This document shows, in pieces, positions 7,021 to 7,963 of a stretch of DNA of 7,963 bases. The notes beneath the pieces were generated by a model that worked only from the letters and a program-made list of their open reading frames with translations, searched no databases and was not told where the DNA came from. The DNA is from Bryobacterales bacterium (lineage in GTDB: Bacteria > Acidobacteriota > Terriglobia > Bryobacterales > Bryobacteraceae): NCBI GenBank assembly GCA_003132865.1, contig PKYZ01000558.1:1-7963 (forward strand). The letters run 5' to 3'. Each line of letters starts with the position of its first letter. Position 1 is the stretch's first letter. Made by a program: the position numbers and the translations under genes.

Positions 7021-7412
7021 TGCAGCGCCTCCCAGCCTTGCGGACTGGCGGCGTAACCGATGGCTTGGGCGGCCTGCGGCCTGCCGTAATAACCGGCCAG
7101 CACGATGGTGCGCAGTCCCCAGAAACCCACGCGCACCTTTTGGATCCGATCGTTTTGCAGGTGCGCCAGGACGCGCGTGCGGGTGGCTGGATGCAATCGC
7201 GTGAAGGGCCGGCCGTAACGGATGACGGGCAGCCACTGAATCGCGCGGAGCAAGATGCGAAGCTGGCGCTTGAGCGACTCCGGACGGACGCGCAGGAGCG
7301 CGTCGATTACCTGATGGAGGTCATGCCACCCTTGGTCATCCAGAGCCGCGGCTTCCGGAACGATAGTGGAAACCACGGCGCGGAAGATGGCGGGGTCGGG
7401 ATTGAGCGGCAT
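7017..7412 (-). CDS. Small partner subunit, gluconate 2-dehydrogenase subunit 3-like
   Basis: This 131-residue protein precedes the GMC gene and overlaps it by four bases (ATGA). Its start (NPDPAIFRAVVSTIVPE) and later GLRTIVLAGYYGRPQAAQAIGY followed by GW resemble gluconate 2-dehydrogenase subunit 3-type proteins and the helical region linked to GMC long-chain alcohol oxidases (the YYGRP...IGY pattern). Known gamma subunits of this type help fold and export the flavoprotein and usually carry a twin-arginine signal. None is seen here: the N-terminus is MPLNPDPAIF, and the protein is slightly short. The complex may therefore be cytoplasmic, or the true start may differ. The ribosome site is weak, with only CTGGA directly before ATG 7412. 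It is the first gene of the operon; the promoter should lie in 7413-7619 but I could not identify one. Family assignment is from pattern recall, operon pairing is strong. Confidence 0.75.
   Translation of the reverse strand: MPLNPDPAIFRAVVSTIVPEAAALDDQGWHDLHQVIDALLRVRPESLKRQLRILLRAIQWLPVIRYGRPFTRLHPATRTRVLAHLQNDRIQKVRVGFWGLRTIVLAGYYGRPQAAQAIGYAASPQGWEALQ
7028..7033 (-). promoter_or_regulatory. Ribosome binding site of the GMC gene inside the upstream coding region
   Basis: GGGAGG on the minus strand lies seven bases before ATG 7020 and within the last codons of the small-subunit gene. It fixes the GMC start and excludes the longer reading that opens near 7236. Confidence 0.65.
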
Positions 7413-7440
7413 TCCAGTTCACGTTATCACGGCGTGGCAG

Positions 7441-7482
7441 GGGGCGAGCTTCGCTCGTCCAGGGGCGAGCTTCGCTCGCCGA
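7441..7482. repeat. 21-bp tandem duplication, each unit a hairpin
   Basis: Two 21-bp units (7441-7461 and 7462-7482) differ at two positions. Each holds GCGAGC, a TTC loop and GCTCG(T/C), a 5-6 bp stem; in unit two the stem extends to GGCGAGC/GCTCGCC. The pair sits directly next to the third copy of the double hairpin, in the region upstream of the three-gene operon. Confidence 0.85.
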
Positions 7483-7485
7483 AGA

Positions 7486-7538
7486 GCGGGTCCAGGGGAC
7501 CCGCGCAGACCAGGGCGCAGACCAGGGGTGTGCCCCAC
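7486..7538 (-). repeat. Double-hairpin dispersed repeat, copy 3 (decayed)
   Basis: GCGGGTCC (7486-7493) pairs perfectly with GGACCCGC (7497-7504) around AGG. The second hairpin is disrupted: GCGCAGACCAGG occurs twice in tandem (7503-7514 and 7515-7526) and the right arm reads GGTGTGC instead of GGTCTGC. The tail CCCAC (7534-7538) is kept. Same orientation as copies 1 and 2. Confidence 0.8.
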
Positions 7539-7619
7539 TAGGCATGCGATCCCTCCCGGATGGAGGTGGAGGATGTTCATTTTGGGGCGGTTATGGGCGG
7601 TGCGTGGGCCAGGTAGCAG

Positions 7620-7963
7620 CTAAGTGAGCGCCGCGATGAGTTGCGGCACGGCATGCAGGAACGCGTATACCATGAGGGCCATGGCCGCGGCGCTGAATTG
7701 GGCGATACCCCCGTTTTTTGGGTTCGAACGGTAATTCGTTGATTCCGGGGGTGTTGCGGCGGGCGTTGCGGCCTCGGCAGGCGGGGCCGCCTGCCCCACT
7801 TCGGGGGGGATCGGTTTCGGCAGGTGGAACCGCCTGCCCCACCTGGGGGAGGTGGAGGCGGTGCGGGCTGCCTGATACGTTTTCAACTGGCGGAGGCAGC
7901 GGTCGATGGAGCGCTCGATGCTGGTTTCGTAGCGGGCGAGCTTGGTGAAGGAGTTGGGACCCT
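7620..7963 (-). CDS. Partial hypothetical protein (C-terminal part, runs off window)
   Basis: An open frame enters from beyond base 7963 and ends with TAG at 7620-7622, giving about 113 residues. The visible start, PNSFTKLARYETSIERSIDRCLRQLKTYQ split over 7873-7958, looks like a charged helix. It resembles, from memory, the C-terminal RYE...ER.L..AL..LQ segment of a family of uncharacterised proteins common in Solibacter-type genomes, some of which begin SGP.T.EGK...N...HGL; I could not confirm this because the N-terminal part is outside. The middle is Pro/Ala-rich and encoded by two hairpin repeats (7776-7842). The end (SAAAMALMVYAFLHAVPQLIAAL) is hydrophobic and might be a membrane segment, or just read-through past a former stop. 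No function is proposed. Confidence 0.5.
   Translation of the reverse strand, partial: GPNSFTKLARYETSIERSIDRCLRQLKTYQAARTASTSPRWGRRFHLPKPIPPEVGQAAPPAEAATPAATPPESTNYRSNPKNGGIAQFSAAAMALMVYAFLHAVPQLIAALT
7776..7842 (-). repeat. Two hairpin repeats with CTGCCCCAC tail inside the partial gene
   Basis: GGCAGGCGG (7776-7784) pairs with CCGCCTGCC (7787-7795) and ends CCAC at 7799. GGCAGGTGG (7819-7827) pairs with CCGCCTGCC (7830-7838), with one G-T wobble, and ends CCAC at 7842. Both are in the same orientation as the three double hairpins. They encode two Pro-rich stretches of the partial protein (FHLPKPIP and AAPPAEA). Confidence 0.8.

Noticed and set aside
1..7538. Repeats as a CRISPR array
   Set aside because: Copies are about 3.7 kb apart with genes between them, vary in sequence and fold as hairpins; there is no regular repeat-spacer pattern and no cas gene.
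7020..7541. 173-codon open frame on the plus strand
   Set aside because: It is antisense to the small-subunit gene and runs into the tandem repeats; no family pattern and no ribosome site.

Overview
This GC-rich window looks like a chromosomal piece from an acidobacterium, probably of the Solibacter/Bryobacter type. That is an inference from gene style and repeat style, not from a marker gene. The clues are a long Reg_prop propeller sensor, GMC dehydrogenase genes with a small partner subunit, and many short intergenic hairpin repeats sharing the tail CTGCCCCAC, some with TGGA loops.

Layout. (1) Bases 1-42 are a double-hairpin repeat. (2) 79-719 (+) is a two-gene unit: a 55-residue protein of unknown function, then an OsmC/Ohr-family protein whose start overlaps the upstream stop by one base. 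(3) 776-3612 (+) is a large sensor gene: signal peptide, about 13-14 propeller repeats, Y_Y_Y domain, membrane segment, coiled coil and a GGDEF diguanylate cyclase with intact GGEEF and I-site. It is broken by four reading-frame changes, each at or near a short homopolymer, and is listed as a pseudogene, with sequencing error or recoding kept open. (4) 3613-3773 is a convergent intergenic region with two more hairpin repeats. (5) 7412-3774 (-) is a tight three-gene operon, in order of transcription: a small gluconate-2-dehydrogenase-subunit-3-like protein, a GMC flavoprotein with a C-X5-C-X3-C motif, and an acetolactate-synthase-like thiamine-diphosphate enzyme. (6) 7413-7619 is intergenic, with a 21-bp tandem hairpin and a third copy of the double hairpin. 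(7) 7620-7963 (-) is the 3' end of an unrecognised gene running off the window, whose tail contains two more hairpin repeats.

How it fits together. The minus-strand operon is the most coherent functional unit: the flavoprotein and its small partner would oxidise an alcohol or sugar-like substrate, and the thiamine enzyme would cleave or join a 2-oxoacid or aldehyde in the same pathway; the substrate cannot be read from sequence. The plus-strand sensor would have linked a periplasmic signal to c-di-GMP. The most unusual features are the REP-like hairpin family that borders each gene module, a dispersed-type repeat that supplies the ribosome binding site of the thiamine enzyme, the exact U UUU UUC slippery heptamer at the first frame break of the sensor gene, and the pairing of a cluster-type GMC dehydrogenase, a small subunit without a Tat signal, and a thiamine enzyme. 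No RNA genes, CRISPR array, transposase or integrase was seen.
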